64,000 nt of DNA, taken from the NCBI RefSeq assembly GCF_009915765.1, contig NZ_JAABLQ010000001.1, positions 2,418,001 through 2,482,000 on the forward strand. The letters run 5' to 3'. The stretch comes from Pannonibacter sp. XCT-53 (GTDB lineage Bacteria; Pseudomonadota; Alphaproteobacteria; Rhizobiales; Stappiaceae). Made by a program: the position numbers and the translations under genes. Positions 17,619 to 26,222 of this stretch are shown piece after piece; within the stretch, counting starts at the first letter, position 1; every line of letters starts with the position of its first letter. The notes beneath the pieces were generated by a model that made no database searches, had not been told where the DNA came from, and was given only the letters and a program-made list of their open reading frames with translations.

Positions 17619-19076
17619 TCAGGGTGCCTTGAAGAAGCCTTTGGTGGTGGTGACTTCGCCCATCACCGTGTCCGTCAGACGGAAGGTGATCGGCGTGGAG
17701 GACGGCATCTGCGCGCCGGTCGGCGAGTAGACCAGCACGCGGATCTCGCGGGTCTGGTCCGGGCCGACGACCACATAGGGCCGTCCTTCGAAGTAGTGGT
17801 CGATGCCGATGGCCTCGATGCGCGTGCCCGTCGGCAGGCCCTCGATGTTGACGAGGAAGCTGCGCTCGAAATTGCGCTTGTTCATCAGCCGCACGGTGTA
17901 GCCGTTGCGGATGCTGCCGTCGTTCTGGACCACGAAGATCGGGTTGCGGTCATGCACGGCGCTGATGCCGGAGAAGTCGCGGCTGAGCAGGGCGTAGAGC
18001 ATGATCGCGCCGACAAGGGCGATGAGGACGGCATAGATCACTGTGCGCGGGCGGACGATCTCGTAGATCGGATCCTTGCCGTCCAGCCGGCGCTGGATGT
18101 TCTCGTCGGTGTCATAGCCGATGAGGCCGGTCGGCTTGCCGACCTTGGTCATGACGTTGTCGCAGGCGTCGATGCACAGGCCGCACTGGATGCAGTCGAG
18201 CTGCAGGCCGTTGCGGATGTCGACGCCGGTCGGGCAGACGTGGAAGCACTGGGCACAGTCGATGCAGTCACCGGCCGGAAGCCCCTGATCCGCAAGCTCC
18301 TTGTTGCGCTTCAGCGGACCGCGCGGCTCGCCGCGGTCCCAGCGGTAGGTGACATTGAGCGCCTTCTCGTCCGTGAGCGCGGCCTGGATGCGCGGCCAGG
18401 GGCACATGTAGATGCAGACCTGCTCGCGCATGAAGCCGGCGAGGAGATAGGTGGTCGTCGTCAGGATGCCGATCCACAGATAGGCCGCCCAAGGCGCCTG
18501 GAACGTGGCCAGCTCGTAGACCAGCGTGGGGGCGTCGGAGAAGTAGAGCACCCAGGCACCGCCGGTCCACCAGGCGATCATCAGCCAGGACGTGTGCTTG
18601 GCCACCCGCTTGCAAAGCTTCGACAGGCTCATCGGCGCGTTGTCGAGCGCGATACGGTCACGCCGGTCGCCCTCGATCTTGCTTTCGACCCAGAGGAACA
18701 GGTCCGTCCAGACGGTCTGCGGGCACAGGTACCCGCACCAGATGCGGCCAGCGACGGCATTCATCAGGAACAGGGTGAGCGCGGCGACGATCAGCAGCCC
18801 GGTCAGGTAGTAGACTTCCTGCGGCCAGATCTCGATGAAGAAGAAATAGGCGCGCCGGCCCTCGAGGTCGATCAGCACCGCCTGGTCGGGCGCGTTCGGC
18901 CCGCGGTCCCACCGGATGAACGGCAGGAAATAGTAGATCCCGAGCGTCACGAACAGGATCGCCCACTTGATCCGGCGGAAGGTCCCATGGGTGGCCATGG
19001 GGTAGATCTTCTTCGCCGAGGCAAACCACTCTTCCGGCTCGTTGCCGCCCACTGCGGCGTCTGGCTCGACACGCAT
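17619..19076 (-). CDS. ccoG: Ferredoxin-type cbb3 accessory protein CcoG/FixG
   Basis: 485-residue membrane iron-sulphur protein; known in other bacteria to reduce copper during cbb3 assembly. It has five predicted helices, the membrane motif GRIWCGYLCPQTVWTDLFLWVE, and two ferredoxin clusters in the segment CIDCAQCFHVCPTGVDIRNG and CIQCGLCIDACDNV. A C-terminal immunoglobulin-like domain (residues about 375-485) completes the FixG architecture. AAGGA lies seven bases before the ATG. It starts 170 bp downstream of ccoP. Confidence 0.95.
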   Translation of the reverse strand: MRVEPDAAVGGNEPEEWFASAKKIYPMATHGTFRRIKWAILFVTLGIYYFLPFIRWDRGPNAPDQAVLIDLEGRRAYFFFIEIWPQEVYYLTGLLIVAALTLFLMNAVAGRIWCGYLCPQTVWTDLFLWVESKIEGDRRDRIALDNAPMSLSKLCKRVAKHTSWLMIAWWTGGAWVLYFSDAPTLVYELATFQAPWAAYLWIGILTTTTYLLAGFMREQVCIYMCPWPRIQAALTDEKALNVTYRWDRGEPRGPLKRNKELADQGLPAGDCIDCAQCFHVCPTGVDIRNGLQLDCIQCGLCIDACDNVMTKVGKPTGLIGYDTDENIQRRLDGKDPIYEIVRPRTVIYAVLIALVGAIMLYALLSRDFSGISAVHDRNPIFVVQNDGSIRNGYTVRLMNKRNFERSFLVNIEGLPTGTRIEAIGIDHYFEGRPYVVVGPDQTREIRVLVYSPTGAQMPSSTPITFRLTDTVMGEVTTTKGFFKAP

Positions 19077-19127
19077 CGTTCCGTCCTTTCCTGGCCGGGT
19101 CCGGCCCCAACGGCCCCGGGAAGGTTT

Positions 19128-19153
19128 CCGGGTCGGCGGCAGGGCCGACCCGG
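19128..19153 (-). terminator. Hairpin between ccoP and ccoG
   Basis: Perfect inverted repeat CCGGGTCGGC (19128-19137) and GCCGACCCGG (19144-19153) with a six-base loop, in the 170-bp gap between ccoNOQP and ccoGHIS. No T-run follows on the minus strand. It could attenuate readthrough so that the assembly genes are expressed less than the structural ones. Confidence 0.4.
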
Positions 19154-19246
19154 CACTTGCTGCTCGGGCGAACCTAGACAGGTGCGCGGCTGATGGCCTT
19201 GCGGCGGATCAACCTGCGACACCGTGTCCGGCACGCCCGCGACGGC

Positions 19247-20125
19247 TTACTCGCCGCCGCCGAAGGAGTGCACGTAGACCGCCAGCGACTTGACCGTCGC
19301 CGGGTCCAGACGCCCTTCCCAGGCCGGCATGACGCCAGCCCGCGGGTTGTTGATCTGGGCCTTGATCGCCGCCAGCGACTTGCCGAACAGGAAGTTCGTC
19401 GCCAGCAGGTTCGGAGCCCCGACCTCGCGCTGCCCCTTCAGGTCCTCGCCGTGACAGGCCGCGCAGTTTTCCTGGTAGATCGTTTCGCCGGCGGCCAGAT
19501 CGACCCCTGCCTCGGTCTCCAGTCCATTGCGGGACGCCACGAAGTTGGCGACCTGCGTGATCTGGTCCTTCTCGAGCAGCCCGTCGCGGCCATAGGCCGG
19601 CATTTCGCCCGAGCGGGTGTCCGGATGGCCGGACCGGATGCCGTATTTCAGGGTGGTGTGGATGTCATCCAGCGTGCCGCCCCAGATCCAGCTGTCGTCC
19701 TGCAGGTTCGGGAAGCCGACAAAGCCGGTGCCGCCCGACCCGTGGCACGCGGCGCAGTTGTCGCCGAAGGCGGCGCGGCCGTTTGCCATCGCAAAGTCGA
19801 GCAGGGCCGGCGTGCCGGTGATGTCGGTCAGCGAGGCGTCGATCAGCTTGGTCCCGATTTCGGCCCGTGCCGCACGGCCAGCCTCGAGCGCCGCCATGGC
19901 GTCGTCGCGCTGGCTGTTGCCGAGCAGGCCCGCCGTGTAGCTGGACACCAGCGGCCAGGACGGATAGGCGACCCAGTAGCCGATGGCCCAGACGATGGAG
20001 GCGTAGAAGATGTAGAGCCACCATTTCGGCAGGGGATTGTTGAGTTCCTTGAGGCCATCCCACTCGTGCCCCGTCGTCTCAACGCCCGAGAGCGTGTCGA
20101 CTTCCCTCTTGTGAATGTCGGTCAT
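19247..20125 (-). CDS. ccoP: cbb3 oxidase di-haem subunit CcoP
   Basis: 292 residues. An N-terminal helix (WWLYIFYASIVWAIGYWVAYPSWP) anchors two cytochrome c domains with CAACH motifs at 124-128 and 221-225; axial Met candidates are in SGEMPAYG and AGVMPAWEG. The TTGHEWDGLKELNNPLPKWW segment is typical of CcoP. The start lies three bases after the ccoQ stop and uses a GGGAGG site inside ccoQ. CcoP passes electrons from soluble or bc1-linked cytochrome c to CcoO. Confidence 0.97.
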   Translation of the reverse strand: MTDIHKREVDTLSGVETTGHEWDGLKELNNPLPKWWLYIFYASIVWAIGYWVAYPSWPLVSSYTAGLLGNSQRDDAMAALEAGRAARAEIGTKLIDASLTDITGTPALLDFAMANGRAAFGDNCAACHGSGGTGFVGFPNLQDDSWIWGGTLDDIHTTLKYGIRSGHPDTRSGEMPAYGRDGLLEKDQITQVANFVASRNGLETEAGVDLAAGETIYQENCAACHGEDLKGQREVGAPNLLATNFLFGKSLAAIKAQINNPRAGVMPAWEGRLDPATVKSLAVYVHSFGGGE

Positions 20126-20128
20126 GGA

Positions 20129-20284
20129 TCAGTCCTCCCGGAACGGGATTTGGGCGGCATCGTCAAACTGCTGCTTGTTCTTGGGCCAGGCCGCGTAGCC
20201 AATCACCACCGCGAACATCAGCACGAAGTAGAGGAGGCCCCAGGTCTGGGCGAAGCCGGCCAGCGAGGTATAGGTCTCGGTCAT
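20129..20284 (-). CDS. ccoQ: cbb3 oxidase subunit CcoQ
   Basis: 51 residues, MTETYTSLAGFAQTWGLLYFVLMFAVVIGYAAWPKNKQQFDDAAQIPFRED. One membrane span followed by the hallmark WPKNKxxFDDAAxIPF-ED tail identifies CcoQ/FixQ, a small subunit that stabilises the oxidase. It lies between ccoO (11-bp gap) and ccoP (3-bp gap) in the standard order. Confidence 0.97.
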   Translation of the reverse strand: MTETYTSLAGFAQTWGLLYFVLMFAVVIGYAAWPKNKQQFDDAAQIPFRED

Positions 20285-20295
20285 GATCCGCTCCC

Positions 20296-21030
20296 TCAGC
20301 GCAGGTTTGCCTTGTTGTCGTACATCTTGAAGTCCACCAGCGTGCCGAGCATCTGCAGGTAGGCGATCAGCGCATCCATCTCCGAGACTTCCCGGGGATT
20401 GCCGTCGAAATCGCGCACCTGGGCGTTCGGATAACGCTCGAGGAAGGCGTCCACGCCGTCGGCGTCCGGATTGGCCTGGGACGTCAGGTCGGCGACCGCG
20501 TTCTCGATCTGGGCGTCCGTGTAGGGCACGCCGATGATCGCGTTGGTCTTCAGGTGATCGGTGATGCTGCGGGCATCGAGCCGGGCCTCCATGAGGAAGG
20601 GATAGCCGGGCATGATCGATTCCGGCACCACGGCGCGCGGGTCGATCAGATGCTCGCGATGCCAGTCATCCGAATACTTGCCGCCGACGCGGGCAAGGTC
20701 GGGACCGGTGCGCTTCGAGCCCCACTGGAACGGATGGTCATACATGGACTCCGCCGCCAGCGAGTAGGGACCGTAGCGCTCCAGTTCATCGCGCATCGGA
20801 CGCACCATCTGCGAATGGCAGAGATAGCAGCCCTCGCGGATGTAGATGTTGCGGCCGGCCAGCTCGAGCGGGGTGTAGGGCCGCATGCCCGTCACCTTCT
20901 CGATGGTGCTCTTCAGGTAGAAGAGCGGGACGATCTCGACGAGCCCCCCGATGGCAACCATCACGAGGATGCCGACGAGCAGGAGCATCGAGTTCTTTTC
21001 AAAGACTTCGTGTTTGTTCCAGGCAGACAT
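20296..21030 (-). CDS. ccoO: cbb3 oxidase mono-haem subunit CcoO
   Basis: 244 residues. Starts [38 protein letters not shown] (membrane anchor), then [31 protein letters not shown] with the haem c site C68-Y-L-C71-H72, and [16 protein letters not shown]. The ATG at 21030 has GGGAGG seven bases upstream, so the longer frame reaching into ccoN is not used. Length matches other alphaproteobacterial CcoO proteins. The haem receives electrons from CcoP and hands them to the CcoN haem b centre. Confidence 0.97.
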   Translation of the reverse strand: MSAWNKHEVFEKNSMLLLVGILVMVAIGGLVEIVPLFYLKSTIEKVTGMRPYTPLELAGRNIYIREGCYLCHSQMVRPMRDELERYGPYSLAAESMYDHPFQWGSKRTGPDLARVGGKYSDDWHREHLIDPRAVVPESIMPGYPFLMEARLDARSITDHLKTNAIIGVPYTDAQIENAVADLTSQANPDADGVDAFLERYPNAQVRDFDGNPREVSEMDALIAYLQMLGTLVDFKMYDNKANLR

Positions 21031-21044
21031 GTTTCGCCTCCCCC

Positions 21045-22700
21045 TTATTCGGCCGGGGCCAGGGCGCCGCCCGCCCGGCGTTCGGCCACTGCCGCTTCGC
21101 CATGACGCACGGTCATCCAGAGGTTGTAGGCCATGATGACAGCGCCGATCACGAAGAGGGCTCCGCCCATGGCGCGGATGACATAGAAGGGGAACATCGC
21201 ATCGACGGTGTCGACGAACGAGTATTCCAGGAAGCCCATCTTGTCGTAGGCACGCCACATCAGACCCTGCATGATGCCGGACACCCACATGGCGCAGATG
21301 TAGAGAACGATGCCGATGGTGGAGAGCCAGAAGTGCCAGTTCACCAGCTTGAGCGAATACAGGCCCTTCTTGTTCCAGAGCCACGGAACCAGGCAGTAGA
21401 GCGCGCCGAAGGAGATGTAGCCCACCCAGCCGAGAGCACCGGAGTGCACGTGACCGATGGTCCAGTCCGTGTAGTGCGACAGCGAGTTGACCGCACGCAG
21501 CGACATCAGCGGACCTTCAAAGGTGGACATGCCGTAGAAGGCAAGCGACACCACCATCATGCGCAGGACCGGATCGGTGCGCAGCTTGTCCCAGGCCCCC
21601 GAGAGGGTCATCAGGCCGTTGATCATGCCGCCCCAGGAGGGCATCCACAGGATGATCGAGAAGGTCGCGCCCAGCGTCGACGCCCACTGCGGCAGCGCCG
21701 TGTAGTGGAGATGGTGCGGACCCGCCCAGATGTAGATGAAGATCAGGGCCCAGAAGTGCACGATCGACAGGCGGTAGGAGTAGACCGGCCGCTCGGCGCG
21801 CTTGGGGACGAAGTAATACATGATGGCGAGGAAGCCGGCGGTCAGGAAGAAGCCCACCGCGTTGTGGCCATACCACCACTGCACCATGGCATCCTGGACG
21901 CCCGACCAGACGATGTAGGACTTGGTCCCGAACACCGACACCGGAATGGTGGCGTTGTTGACGAGATGCAGCAGCGCGATCGTGACGATGAAGGCGAGAT
22001 AGAACCAGTTGGCCACATAGATGTGCGGTTCCTTGCGCTTCCACAGCGTGCCGAGGAACAGCATCAGGTAGGCGACCCAGACGATGGTCAGCCACAGGTC
22101 GGCGTACCATTCCGGCTCGGCGTATTCCTTGCCCTGCGTCGCGCCCAGCAGATAGCCCGTGCCGGCGATGACGATGAAGGCGTTGTAGCCGAGGATCACG
22201 AACCAGGGCAGGATCTCGCCCGGCATGCGGGCGCGGCAGGTGCGCTGGACCACATACATGGACGTGGCAAGCAGCACGTTGCCGCCGAAGGCGAAGATCA
22301 CCGCGGAGGTGTGCAAGGGGCGCAGACGGCCGAAATTCGTCCAGGGCAGGTCGAAGTTCAGCGCAGGCCAGGCCAGCTGCAGGGCGATGATGAGGCCCAC
22401 CGTGAACCCGGCGATGCCCCAGAACATGGCTGCAACCGTACCAAACTTGATCGGCCCCATGTTGTAATTGGGCCGGCCGTCGATCTCCTGCGGGATCGGC
22501 TCGCCACCGTCGTTGAAATAGTTCTTGAAGATGATGAACGCACCACCGGCCGCGCAGAGCGCGCCGAAGGCGGTGTGGAATGCCATCACCTGGTCATATG
22601 TCTTCCCTGCGATGATGATGCAGGCGAAGGCGAGCAGCACGAGGAAGAGCGCAAAGCCCCCTTCCTCGAGCGTAATCAGTTTGGCTTTTGGATGTGCCAT
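21045..22700 (-). CDS. ccoN: cbb3 oxidase catalytic subunit CcoN
   Basis: 551-residue haem-copper oxidase subunit I with about 14 helices. Recognisable blocks are the low-spin haem region [17 protein letters not shown], the copper site [18 protein letters not shown] (His plus the Tyr of the C-family), [16 protein letters not shown], and the haem ligands near [16 protein letters not shown]. The ATG at 22700 gives [15 protein letters not shown]; upstream in-frame codons are promoter DNA. This reduces oxygen to water at very low oxygen. An FNR/FixK box lies 82-96 bp upstream. Confidence 0.97.
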   Translation of the reverse strand: MAHPKAKLITLEEGGFALFLVLLAFACIIIAGKTYDQVMAFHTAFGALCAAGGAFIIFKNYFNDGGEPIPQEIDGRPNYNMGPIKFGTVAAMFWGIAGFTVGLIIALQLAWPALNFDLPWTNFGRLRPLHTSAVIFAFGGNVLLATSMYVVQRTCRARMPGEILPWFVILGYNAFIVIAGTGYLLGATQGKEYAEPEWYADLWLTIVWVAYLMLFLGTLWKRKEPHIYVANWFYLAFIVTIALLHLVNNATIPVSVFGTKSYIVWSGVQDAMVQWWYGHNAVGFFLTAGFLAIMYYFVPKRAERPVYSYRLSIVHFWALIFIYIWAGPHHLHYTALPQWASTLGATFSIILWMPSWGGMINGLMTLSGAWDKLRTDPVLRMMVVSLAFYGMSTFEGPLMSLRAVNSLSHYTDWTIGHVHSGALGWVGYISFGALYCLVPWLWNKKGLYSLKLVNWHFWLSTIGIVLYICAMWVSGIMQGLMWRAYDKMGFLEYSFVDTVDAMFPFYVIRAMGGALFVIGAVIMAYNLWMTVRHGEAAVAERRAGGALAPAE

Positions 22701-22782
22701 TCTTGCGCCCCAAGTCTTTCCGTCGCCGGCCGAGTGCCAACGATCCAAGCGAGACCATGCGCATGGGGGCTGTCTGTTTGCG

Positions 22783-22796
22783 TTGATTCAAATCAA
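22783..22796 (-). promoter_or_regulatory. FNR/FixK box of the ccoNOQP promoter
   Basis: TTGAT-TCAA-ATCAA, a perfect match to the FNR/FixK consensus TTGAT-N4-ATCAA. The centre lies about 89 bp upstream of the ccoN ATG. If the site is at -41.5, as in class II FNR-type promoters, transcription would start near 22748 with a leader of about 48 bases. The Crp/Fnr protein encoded at 26223-26945 is the likely activator. Confidence 0.88.
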
Positions 22797-22908
22797 CCGG
22801 GGCCACATGCCGCAGTGCGGCACACTTGCAAGGGGAGCCAAGATGCTGCAGGCGCGGCGTTTTTGCCGCACCCGTGCACCGCATGGCCTCCGGGAGCCCC
22901 GGTTCCGG

Positions 22909-24003
22909 TCAGGATTGTGCGTTGCGGTCGCCGGGGGCCGGATCGGCATCGCTGCGGGCACGGCCCAGGACCAGAAGTGTCACCAGCGGCAGAATCAGGA
23001 CAAGGGCGATGTAGCGGGCCAGCTGGTGCGCCGCCACATAGGCGGGGTCCATGTCGAGAAGGAAAGCGATCAGCATCATCACCTCGAGCCCCCCGGGCGC
23101 ATAGGCCAGCAGCACCTGGCCGAGCGGCAGACCGAGCAGCTGCGAGACGAGAACCGCCCCGAGCGCCGAGAGGACAAAGCCGACGGCGAAGGCCCCGACC
23201 GAGGCCGCCAGCAGGCGCAGGAGCTCGCGCGGACGGGTGTCGGCGAAGCGGGTGCCGATCATGGCCCCCAGCGCGATGAAGCAGGGGATCATCAGCGGGT
23301 CGGGCACATGCGTGTTGAGCAGGCCGCTGCCGTTGAGACCAGCGCTGACGAAGAAGGCGCCCGTCAGCCAGCCACCGGGAAACCCGACCCGCTGGGCCAG
23401 GAGGCTGCCGGCCAGACAGAGGGCCATGGCGAGCGCGAATTGCGGCCAGGGGGCCATGGCCGGCGGCACCAGCACGGGCATCTGGTCCTGCGGCGTCGCC
23501 CCGACAATGATCCCCGGCAGGACAGCGACCAGAAAGAACAGGCGGATCGTCTGGGAGGCCGCAACCCTCGCCACATCGGTCTTGCGGTCGGTGGCCATGG
23601 CAATGACGAAGGACAGGGCGCCGGGGATGGCGGCAAAATAGGCCGTTTCCCGCTCCCAGCCAGCAACACGCTGCAGGAAAAGGAAGGTCCCAGCCATCAC
23701 CGCGACCACGACGATGGCAAGACCAAGCATGGACAGGGGCCAGTCGGCAACGCGCTCGACCACTTCCGGCGTGACGCCGCTGCCCATGGTCACGCCCATC
23801 AGCACGAAGATGCCGTCGCGCAGCCGCAACGGGAAATGCGAAGGCATGCCGAGCAGGACGCCGGCCGCAACCGCGATCATCGCGCCGGACAGCCAGGCAG
23901 CCGGCAGCCCGAGCGCGGCGAAGCCGAAGCTGCCGAGGGTTCCAACACCGAGGGTATAGAAAAGGTGGCGCAGACGGGCTGCGGGCGACGGCTGAGATGT
24001 CAT
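22909..24003 (-). CDS. AbrB-family membrane protein (ammonia monooxygenase-like)
   Basis: 364-residue membrane protein with about ten helices, built from two similar halves of five. Each half has the family pattern GxPxAWLSGAMIAVA / GFPGGWLTGAFFVSA followed by LRDGIFVLMGVTMGSGVTP / MIPCFIALGAMIGTRF, and YAPGGLEVMMLIAFLLDMDPAYVAAHQLARY near the end. It is widely mislabelled AbrB regulator; it is a putative transporter of unknown substrate. The ATG at 24003 is used since the longer frame adds a leader without a binding site. It lies between ccoN and hemN without an obvious functional link. Confidence 0.85.
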   Translation of the reverse strand: MTSQPSPAARLRHLFYTLGVGTLGSFGFAALGLPAAWLSGAMIAVAAGVLLGMPSHFPLRLRDGIFVLMGVTMGSGVTPEVVERVADWPLSMLGLAIVVVAVMAGTFLFLQRVAGWERETAYFAAIPGALSFVIAMATDRKTDVARVAASQTIRLFFLVAVLPGIIVGATPQDQMPVLVPPAMAPWPQFALAMALCLAGSLLAQRVGFPGGWLTGAFFVSAGLNGSGLLNTHVPDPLMIPCFIALGAMIGTRFADTRPRELLRLLAASVGAFAVGFVLSALGAVLVSQLLGLPLGQVLLAYAPGGLEVMMLIAFLLDMDPAYVAAHQLARYIALVLILPLVTLLVLGRARSDADPAPGDRNAQS

Positions 24004-24095
24004 GGGTCCCGGGGAGACTGGACGTGAACAGGCAGGACGGACAGCATAGACCGGTCCGGACCATCTGGCACGCAAGAATGCCGGGCCGTCGCGGC

Positions 24096-24142
24096 TGAGG
24101 CATATCCCGTTGAGGCAGATCCCGGTTGAGGCAGATCAAGGT
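24096..24142 (+). repeat. Three tandem 15-16-bp units upstream of hemN
   Basis: TGAGGCATATCCCGT (24096-24110), TGAGGCAGATCCCGGT (24111-24126) and TGAGGCAGATCAAGGT (24127-24142). The third unit, read with the preceding T, creates the FNR-like box annotated at 24126-24139, while the first two units differ from it at the second half-site. Confidence 0.8.
24126..24139 (+). promoter_or_regulatory. FNR/FixK-like box upstream of hemN
   Basis: TTGAG-GCAG-ATCAA matches the TTGAT-N4-ATCAA consensus at nine of ten positions. Its centre is 41.5 bp before the hemN ATG, so a class II promoter would start transcription at or near the start codon itself. Anaerobic hemN genes are commonly FNR or FixK targets, which supports the call. 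Confidence 0.65.
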
Positions 24143-24173
24143 CTGCACGGGCGTGCCGTGGCAAGACAGACGC

Positions 24174-25538
24174 ATGAGCGACAGACTTGCCCCTTACGGC
24201 ACGCGCAACGTGCCCCGCTACACCAGCTATCCCACCGCCCCCCATTTCAACGAGGGCGTGGACGGACCGCTTTACGCGCGATGGCTGGAGGAGCTGCCTG
24301 CGGCGACGCGGCTGTCACTCTACCTGCATGTCCCCTTCTGCCGGGACATCTGCCACTACTGCGGCTGTCACACCAAGGCCAGCCGCCGCGACGCTCCGCT
24401 CGAGCGCTATGCCGAGACCCTGGCGCGGGAAATCGAGCTGGTCGGCGAGCATCTGGGCACACGGCATCCGGTCAGCCACATCCACTGGGGCGGCGGCACG
24501 CCAAGCCTGCTGCCTGCCGCAAGGCTTGAGGATCTCGCCAGCCGGCTCGGACGGGTGTTCGAGCTGATGCCCGGCATCGAACATGCGATGGAGCTGGATC
24601 CGCGCCATGTCGGAGCCGGTCTGGCACGGACACTGGCCGCCATCGGCATCACCCGGGTGAGCCTCGGCGTGCAGGACATGGACGACACTGTCCAGAAGGC
24701 GATCGGCCGGGTCCAGTCGCTGGAGGTGGTGACGGCGGCAACGCGGCATCTGCGCGATGCGGGCCTGACGTCGATCAACTTCGACCTGATGTATGGCCTG
24801 CCGCACCAGAGCCGCGACACGATCCTGGAGACCGTGGCGCGGACCGTCGAGCTGCGTCCGGCGCGGATCGCGCTGTTCGGCTATGCCCATGTTCCCTGGA
24901 TGAAGAAGCACCAGCGGCTGATCGACGAGGCCGCCCTGCCCGCCCCGGCGGAACGGCTCGCCATGGCCGGCCTCGCGCGCGAGGCCCTGATCGCCGCCGG
25001 ATACGTCGCCATCGGGCTCGACCATTTCGCCCTGCCCGAGGACAGCATGGCCATTGCCCTGGCCGATGGCAGCCTCAAGCGCAATTTCCAGGGCTACACA
25101 ACGGATACGGGCGAGGCGCTTGTCGGGTTCGGCGTGTCGTCGATCGGGCGGCTGCCGCAGGGCCATGTGCAGAATGCGGCCGACACCGGGGCCTGGGAGC
25201 GGGCGATCCAGTCCGGCGGGCTGCCGATCGTCCGCGGCTTTGCGATGAGCGCGGAAGACAACGCCCGGGCCGACATCATCGAACAGCTGATGACCGACTA
25301 CCGGGTTGATCTCGACGCGGTGATGCGCCGACACGGACTGACGCTTGCCTGCCTGTCGGCCAGCCTCGACAAGCTCGCACCGCTCATGGCCGACGGCGTC
25401 GTCGCCCGGGCGGGGAGCGTGGTGAGCGTGCCGGAAGACGCAAGACCCTATGTCCGTGTCGCCGCTGCAGCCTTCGATGCCTATCTCGGCCAGGCCGCCG
25501 CCAGCGCCATCGCCCCGCGCCATTCCATGGCTGTCTAA
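24174..25538 (+). CDS. hemN: Oxygen-independent coproporphyrinogen III oxidase HemN
   Basis: 454-residue radical SAM enzyme that converts coproporphyrinogen III to protoporphyrinogen IX without oxygen. It begins with NVPRYTSYPTAPHF, then LYLHVPFCRDICHYCGC with cluster ligands C56, C60 and C63, HWGGGTPSLL for SAM binding, and NFQGYTT and GLDHFALPEDSMA as in E. coli HemN. The ATG at 24174 matches the E. coli N-terminus; no clear ribosome binding site is seen. Its product supplies haem for the cbb3 oxidase next door. The stop codon sits inside the first unit of a 15-bp tandem repeat. Confidence 0.95.
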   Translation: MSDRLAPYGTRNVPRYTSYPTAPHFNEGVDGPLYARWLEELPAATRLSLYLHVPFCRDICHYCGCHTKASRRDAPLERYAETLAREIELVGEHLGTRHPVSHIHWGGGTPSLLPAARLEDLASRLGRVFELMPGIEHAMELDPRHVGAGLARTLAAIGITRVSLGVQDMDDTVQKAIGRVQSLEVVTAATRHLRDAGLTSINFDLMYGLPHQSRDTILETVARTVELRPARIALFGYAHVPWMKKHQRLIDEAALPAPAERLAMAGLAREALIAAGYVAIGLDHFALPEDSMAIALADGSLKRNFQGYTTDTGEALVGFGVSSIGRLPQGHVQNAADTGAWERAIQSGGLPIVRGFAMSAEDNARADIIEQLMTDYRVDLDAVMRRHGLTLACLSASLDKLAPLMADGVVARAGSVVSVPEDARPYVRVAAAAFDAYLGQAAASAIAPRHSMAV

Positions 25539-25618
25539 CTTGGGGCTGTCTAACTTGGGGCTGCCTAACTTGGGCCTGTCTAACTTGGGGCTGTCTGATA
25601 GCGGGCTGTCTGACCGGG
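25529..25618. repeat. 15-bp tandem repeat overlapping the hemN stop codon
   Basis: Six contiguous 15-bp units starting with GGCTGTCTAACTTGG. Units 1 and 2 are identical, units 3 and 4 differ by one base each, units 5 and 6 have diverged in the last six to seven bases. More decayed copies (CTGTCTGGTCC, GTCTCTGGTCC) continue to about 25670. The hemN TAA at 25536-25538 is part of unit 1, so each early unit repeats the same in-frame stop. Confidence 0.9.
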
Positions 25619-25777
25619 GCGCCGCCTGATCGGGCGCTGTCTGGTCCGGGGTCTCTGGTCCGGGGTGCCTGATGCGCGGTATCTGTTGCGGGGCTGGCAA
25701 TGGCCCGACGAGACCGGCAGCCCCATCGGGCTTGCCGGACAAGATGACCCGCAACGGGCTGTGCATCTGGGACGGCC

Positions 25778-25842
25778 TGGCGGGACGGGCTGGCGGGACG
25801 GACTGTCGGGACGGACTGTCGGGACGGACTGGCGGGCCACGT
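25778..25842. repeat. 13-bp tandem repeat
   Basis: Units TGGCGGGACGGGC (25778), TGGCGGGACGGAC (25791), TGTCGGGACGGAC (25804), TGTCGGGACGGAC (25817), then a decayed TGGCGGGCCACGT (25830). Four good copies in direct succession, in non-coding DNA. Confidence 0.85.
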
Positions 25843-25976
25843 GGCACCGGCGGACCCGGCTGGCGACGACCTGCATCAGCGCCGCCGGCGCGAAGGCGTG
25901 GCTGCGGCCCGCTCGAACCCCATGACCAATCCCGGATGGACCCTGCAGGGCAAGGTCCGGCATGGCGGGTGACGTG

Positions 25977-26096
25977 ATGTCGGGGCCAGGAATGTCGGGG
26001 CCAGGCATGTCGGCCCCCCGTTTCGAGGGCCCCGTATCAGGGCTCCCGTTTCAGGGCCCAGTGTCAGGGCCCCGTGTCAGGGCCCCCGTTTCTTCA
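25977..26096. repeat. Compound tandem repeat (15-bp then 13-14-bp units)
   Basis: Two 15-bp units ATGTCGGGGCCAGG(A/C) at 25977 and 25992 with a decayed third at 26007, then five units of the type GGGCCCCGTGTCA at 26027, 26040, 26054, 26067 and 26080 (13-17 bp, with GTTTCA and GTATCA variants). Non-coding. Confidence 0.82.
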
Positions 26097-26222
26097 GGGC
26101 GAGAGGAACCGATGGGGCCACGTCCCGCTGTGCGGTCTTCTCCGGACCGCGCGCCGCCGTGACCACGGCTTCACGGATGAGCTGCCTTACAAGCCCTCTG
26201 GATCCGCGAGCCGCGGTGCGGC

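Larger units (their letters stand above)
25619..26222. other. Non-coding repeat-rich spacer between hemN and fixK
   Basis: About 600 bp with no convincing gene. It carries the decaying end of the 15-bp array, a 13-bp array at 25778-25842, and a compound array at 25977-26096. Frames such as 25665-25925 (+) and the long minus-strand frame across hemN read through the repeats and have low-complexity Gly/Arg/Pro or Ser-Pro-Lys-Leu-Asp products. A short hairpin GCCGTG-AC-CACGGC (26156-26169) lies 54 bp past the fixK stop without a T-run. Confidence 0.75.

Noticed and set aside
22909..24003. AbrB transcription regulator
   Set aside because: The protein is a ten-helix membrane protein; the AbrB name is a misleading family label.
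25665..25977. Possible small genes in the hemN-fixK spacer
   Set aside because: Frames run through tandem repeats, have no convincing ribosome binding site and no family resemblance.
25529..26096. CRISPR array
   Set aside because: Units are directly adjacent without unique spacers, differ in length, and decay; no cas genes are present. These are simple tandem repeats.
26156..26169. fixK terminator
   Set aside because: Only a 6-bp stem with a two-base loop and no T-run; too weak to list as a terminator.
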